Source: Chloroflexota bacterium (GTDB lineage Bacteria; Chloroflexota; Anaerolineae; Anaerolineales; Anaerolineaceae). From it: DNA of 6,096 nucleotides. Position 1 is the first letter of the stretch. Every line of letters begins with the position of its first letter. The translations under genes and the position numbers were made by a program. Shown in pieces: positions 5,844 to 6,096 of the stretch. The stretch spans positions 1-6,096 of the forward strand of contig JAEYTI010000014.1 in NCBI GenBank assembly GCA_023434145.1, read 5' to 3'. A model generated the notes under the pieces. That model saw only the letters and a list, made by a program, of their open reading frames with translations, ran no database searches and was not told the DNA's origin.

Positions 5844-6034
5844 GATTCGACCGAAAATAATTAACGAAAACGATAATTCTACTACTTATATATTTGTTTA
5901 AAATTACCATTATTTATCTACAAATAATAAAATCATCGTAAATACATGGAAAAGATGTTCCCATGTCACAGAAGAACTGTGGTAGTCATTTCTTTCCGCA
6001 AGCACATACCGAACAAAAAAGGGGCTCTGGGTTT
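5844..6034. other. AT-rich intergenic stretch without a recognisable gene
   Basis: The non-coding region to the right of the beta-helix gene spans 5713-6096. In this part I find no credible reading frame, RNA gene or insertion sequence. It is strikingly AT-rich (17% GC at 5881-5940). It contains two small dyads: ACATGG/CCATGT at 5944-5949 and 5961-5966, and CACAG/CTGTG near 5967-5981. It may hold promoters for a gene beyond the window, but no convincing -35/-10 pair is visible. Confidence 0.5.
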
Positions 6035-6086
6035 TGCCGTGGTTGAGGGGAACGTTGCGAAGCAACGTTCCCCTTCAACCACGGCA
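6035..6086. repeat. Long inverted repeat (24 bp stem, GAA loop) at the right edge
   Basis: Bases 6035-6058 pair with 6062-6086 with one bulged base in the right arm, around the 3-base loop GAA. The tip GCGAAGC is a sequence known for unusually stable single-stranded DNA mini-hairpins. On the - strand the stem is followed by AAAACCCAGAGCCCC and a T6 run, so it might lie behind a - strand gene ending just outside the window. This cannot be decided here. Confidence 0.85.
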
Positions 6087-6096
6087 CCTCCTAAAG

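Noticed and set aside
5894..5922. A + strand promoter in the AT-rich stretch (TTGTTT and TATCTA)
   Set aside because: Spacing is 15 bases and both boxes are poor. Such matches are expected by chance in DNA with about 17% GC.
5992..6082. Small - strand frame beginning GTG inside the edge hairpin, preceded by AGGAGGTG
   Set aside because: It would encode only about 33 residues, with its start buried in a 24-bp stem and no recognisable features. The AGGAGG match is more likely chance or part of a neighbouring gene end.
1203..6086. CRISPR array or insertion sequence
   Set aside because: The hairpins do not share a repeat sequence, have no regular spacers, and no transposase, cas gene or target-site duplication is visible.
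6086..6094. CACCTCCTA resembling the 3' end of 16S rRNA
   Set aside because: The match is only the short anti-Shine-Dalgarno core. The preceding sequence is the hairpin and not 16S rRNA.

Overview
The window looks like a piece of a GC-rich bacterial chromosome. It holds five recognisable protein genes: the 3' part of mfd, a three-gene block of response regulator, AAC(3)-type acetyltransferase and histidine kinase, and a convergent gene for a secreted beta-helix protein. Protein wording and layout suggest an environmental lineage such as Chloroflexota (Anaerolineae-like). That is an impression from sequence style, not a demonstrated assignment.

Left part (2-1313): the C-terminal third of the transcription-repair coupling factor Mfd is complete to its stop codon. 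Eight bases later comes a perfect 29-bp inverted repeat with a 4-base loop. A compact promoter follows, with 11-bp-spaced TCTTCACA direct repeats and an extended -10. It is placed so that the response regulator mRNA would start at or beside its GTG start codon, so it may be leaderless.

Centre (1314-4213): an OmpR/PhoB-type response regulator, an AAC(3)-family antibiotic N-acetyltransferase and a membrane histidine kinase lie on the + strand with gaps of 21 and 2 bases, consistent with one operon. The kinase has two transmembrane segments, a HAMP domain and all catalytic boxes. Its outer sensor segment carries two copies of a Gly-Gln-Gly-Met-Met-Met-Gly motif, which may mean metal or redox sensing. 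The simplest reading is that the kinase phosphorylates the regulator, which may control its own operon, including the acetyltransferase.

Right part (4212-6096): a hairpin at 4212-4250 can act as a terminator between the converging kinase and beta-helix genes. The beta-helix gene runs on the - strand, encodes a secreted 481-residue protein and is visibly lower in GC than the genes to its left (43% against 65% in sampled 60-base rows). Its upstream region is elaborate: a 30-bp hairpin, a 10-base segment complementary to its Shine-Dalgarno region, and a perfect TATAAT. Beyond it the DNA is very AT-rich (17% GC at 5881-5940) with no gene visible, and the window ends in a third long hairpin.

Two things stand out most: an acetyltransferase embedded between the two halves of a two-component system, and long hairpins of unrelated sequence in the intergenic spaces.
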